Assembly (NCBI GenBank): GCA_028695945.1
Contig: JAQVIB010000021.1
Coordinates: 1-14,428 of the forward strand
Source: Lachnospiraceae bacterium
Lineage (GTDB): Bacteria > Bacillota > Clostridia > Lachnospirales > Anaerotignaceae
Length of the DNA stretch: 14,428 nucleotides
Reading direction: 5' to 3'
Numbering within the stretch: the stretch's first letter is position 1; each line of letters starts with the position of its first letter. The notes below the pieces were generated by a model, which worked only from the letters and a program-made list of their open reading frames with translations, ran no database searches and was not told the DNA's origin. Shown here piece by piece: positions 12,213-14,428 of the stretch. The position numbers and the translations under genes are program-made.

Positions 12213-14428
12213 ATGATTAAAGAACTTGAAAAGGTTTATGACCCATCAGTGGTTGAAGAACGCCTTTACAGTACATGGCTTGAGAAAAAATATTTCCATA
12301 CAGAGGTTGATAAAACAAAAAAACCATTTACAATAGTTATGCCACCACCAAATATTACAGGGCAGCTTCACATGGGACATGCACTGGATAATACCATACA
12401 GGATATTCTTATACGTTGGAAAAGAATGGCTGGATATAACGCCCTTTGGATACCGGGTATTGACCACGCAAGTATTTCTACCGAGCTTAAGGTAGTTGAA
12501 AAAATGGCAAAGGAAGGGCTTAAAAAAGACGATGTTGGTCGTGAAGGCTTCCTTGAACGTGCGTGGCAGTGGAAAGAGGAATACGGCGGAATTATATTAA
12601 ACCAGCTCAGGAAAATGGGTAGCAGTTGTGATTGGGATAGAGTTCGTTTCACTATGGACGAGGGTTGCAGTGACGCTGTGCTTGAAGTTTTTACACGTCT
12701 TTACAGCGAGGGACTTATTTACAGAGGCGAAAAGCTTGTAAACTGGTGCCCAAAATGTATGACAACAATATCGGATGCTGAGGTTAACCATATTGATAAA
12801 GCTGGTCATTTTTGGCACATTAAATACCCTATAGCTGGCACAAATGAATTTTTACAGTTAGCTACAACAAGACCAGAAACAATGCTTGGAGATACTGCCA
12901 TTGCTGTTCACCCAGAGGATGAAAGATATCAGCACTTGATAGGTAAAACATGTATTCTTCCGCTGGTTGGCAGAGAAATACCGATTGTTGCAGATAAATA
13001 CGTTGAAAAAGACTTTGGAACAGGCGTTGTTAAAATTACCCCTGCCCATGATCCTAACGATTTTGAAGTTGGTGTGCGTCACAATTTACCAAGAATAAAC
13101 GTAATGAACGACGATGGAACAATGAACGGAAATGCAGGGAAATATCAAGGTCTTGACCGTTACGAAGCAAGAAAGCAAATGGTTAAGGAATTGGACGAGC
13201 AAGGTCTACTTGTTAAAGTTGAAGACATTACCCATGCTGTTGGAGTGCATGAGCGTTGTAATGTGGTTGTTGAGCCATTAATTAAATTGCAGTGGTTTGT
13301 TAAAATGGAAGAAATGGCAAAGCCTGCAATCGATGCCTACAAAAACAAAGAGCTTAATATAATTCCTGACCGTTTTGGTAAGGTATATCTTCACTGGTTG
13401 GAAAATATTCGTGACTGGTGTATTTCACGTCAGCTTTGGTGGGGACATAGAATACCTGCATATTACTGCCAAGAATGCGGTCACATTGAAGTAAGCAAAA
13501 CTGTTCCAGAAAAATGCAGTAAATGTGGAAGTACAAACCTTAAACAGGATGAGGATACACTTGATACATGGTTTTCAAGTGCTCTTTGGCCATTTTCAAC
13601 ATTAGGCTGGCCTAAAAATACAGATGAGCTTGAGCAATTCTACCCTACAAGTGTGCTTGTTACTGCTTATGACATTATTTTCTTTTGGGTTATAAGAATG
13701 GTATTTTCTGGTTGCAAGCAAATGGGTGAAATTCCATTTAAGGATGTCTTTATTCATGGGCTTATACGTGATGACCAAGGAAGAAAATTCTCTAAATCCC
13801 TTGGAAACGGCATTGACCCTCTTGAAGTTATTGACAAATACGGTGCTGATGCATTAAGACTTATGTTGATTACAGGTAACGCACCTGGTAACGATATGCG
13901 TTTTTATTGGGAAAGACTGGATGCAAGCCGTAACTTCGGAAATAAATTATGGAACGCATCAAGATTTGTACTGATGAATCTTGAAGAAGATGAGAATGAC
14001 GATTTACTTCTTCTTACATCTGCAGACAAGTGGATTATAAGTAAGGTAAACACTCTTGCAAAAGAAGTTAGCGATAACATGAATAATTATGAGCTTGGTC
14101 TTGCAGTTGATAAAATACACAACTTCCTTTGGGATGAATACTGTGACTGGTACATTGAAATGGTTAAGCCACGTCTTTATAACAAAGAAGATAAAACAAG
14201 AAAAGCAGCACTTTGGACCCTTAAAGAAGTGCTTAAAAATGCCCTTAAACTTCTTCACCCATATATGCCATTTATTACAGAGGAAATATTTATGCACATT
14301 CAAAGTGATGAAGAAAGTATTATGATAAGCAAATGGCCCGAATTTAGGGAAGAGTGGAATTTCAAGGAAAATGAAGAGGAAATTGACCAAATTAAAGAAG
14401 CGGTTAGAAGCATAAGAAACATTCGTGC
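12213..14428 (+). CDS. valS: Valyl-tRNA synthetase, 3' end beyond window
   Basis: Class I aminoacyl-tRNA synthetase that charges tRNA-Val in the cytoplasm. The frame is open from ATG 12213 to the window end (about 738 residues); roughly 140 C-terminal residues, including the rest of the anticodon-binding domain and the coiled coil, are missing because the window ends. Visible in order: MPPPNITGQLHMGHALDN with the HMGH signature (53-56); DHASIST, a variant of DHAGIAT; the CP1 editing domain with TTRPET (218-223) and the HDPND loop (279-283); WCISRQLWWGHRIP; a four-cysteine zinc-knuckle-like site (C419, C422, C435, C438); DTWFSSALWPFSTLGWP; and the KMSKS loop, here KFSKS (525-529), followed by LGNGIDPLEVID. 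Strong AGGAGG ribosome site, 7 nt spacing. The T-box upstream with a Val specifier agrees with the identity. Confidence 0.97.
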   Translation, partial: MIKELEKVYDPSVVEERLYSTWLEKKYFHTEVDKTKKPFTIVMPPPNITGQLHMGHALDNTIQDILIRWKRMAGYNALWIPGIDHASISTELKVVEKMAKEGLKKDDVGREGFLERAWQWKEEYGGIILNQLRKMGSSCDWDRVRFTMDEGCSDAVLEVFTRLYSEGLIYRGEKLVNWCPKCMTTISDAEVNHIDKAGHFWHIKYPIAGTNEFLQLATTRPETMLGDTAIAVHPEDERYQHLIGKTCILPLVGREIPIVADKYVEKDFGTGVVKITPAHDPNDFEVGVRHNLPRINVMNDDGTMNGNAGKYQGLDRYEARKQMVKELDEQGLLVKVEDITHAVGVHERCNVVVEPLIKLQWFVKMEEMAKPAIDAYKNKELNIIPDRFGKVYLHWLENIRDWCISRQLWWGHRIPAYYCQECGHIEVSKTVPEKCSKCGSTNLKQDEDTLDTWFSSALWPFSTLGWPKNTDELEQFYPTSVLVTAYDIIFFWVIRMVFSGCKQMGEIPFKDVFIHGLIRDDQGRKFSKSLGNGIDPLEVIDKYGADALRLMLITGNAPGNDMRFYWERLDASRNFGNKLWNASRFVLMNLEEDENDDLLLLTSADKWIISKVNTLAKEVSDNMNNYELGLAVDKIHNFLWDEYCDWYIEMVKPRLYNKEDKTRKAALWTLKEVLKNALKLLHPYMPFITEEIFMHIQSDEESIMISKWPEFREEWNFKENEEEIDQIKEAVRSIRNIR

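Noticed and set aside
1..14428. Searched by eye for CRISPR arrays, insertion sequences, phage genes, tRNA genes and direct repeats.
   Set aside because: None seen. The window is almost fully packed with housekeeping genes in one direction and carries no mark of mobile DNA.

Overview
This window holds most of a division and cell wall (dcw) gene cluster from an AT-rich, Gram-positive-type anaerobe, followed by a T-box-controlled valyl-tRNA synthetase gene. All supported genes lie on the + strand. The organism is most likely a member of the Clostridia, perhaps near the Lachnospirales. The reasons are the low GC content, strong GGAGG-type ribosome binding sites, two PASTA-bearing class B penicillin-binding proteins in tandem, a MurE with the DNPR motif of meso-diaminopimelate-adding enzymes, and a T-box riboswitch. 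The genus cannot be read from this window.

Layout: the 3' end of rsmH (1-442), an ftsL-like gene (465-1061), a pbpB/ftsI-like transpeptidase with two PASTA domains (about 1099-3318), a second, spoVD-like transpeptidase with one PASTA domain (about 3383-5326), murE (5390-6838), murF (6838-8205), mraY (8206-9174), murD (9190-10539) and ftsW/spoVE (10571-11833). From murE to ftsW the genes overlap or sit 0-31 nt apart, so they look like one transcription unit. A good extended -10 promoter just before murE suggests this unit can also be transcribed separately from rsmH-ftsL-pbp-pbp. Right after ftsW, with no separate terminator, lies a sigma-A promoter, a T-box leader (about 11874-12114) with a Val (GUA) specifier, and valS (12213 to the window end, incomplete).

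How they work together: MurE, MurF and MurD are three of the four Mur ligases that build the UDP-MurNAc-pentapeptide. MraY transfers phospho-MurNAc-pentapeptide to undecaprenyl phosphate to make lipid I. FtsW (SEDS glycosyltransferase) polymerises lipid II, and the two class B PBPs cross-link the product at the septum or during spore cortex synthesis. FtsL is a small bitopic division protein that works with FtsW/PBP. RsmH methylates 16S rRNA. murG, murB, ftsQ/divIB and ftsZ, which follow in many related clusters, are not here; the cluster stops at ftsW.

No wholly new system is visible. The points most worth a second look are the KTA (instead of KTG) motif in the second PBP, a 14-bp perfect palindrome between ftsL and the first PBP, the basic or Tyr/Asn-rich cytoplasmic tails of FtsW and FtsL, and the use of the valS T-box attenuator as the only visible terminator after the dcw genes.
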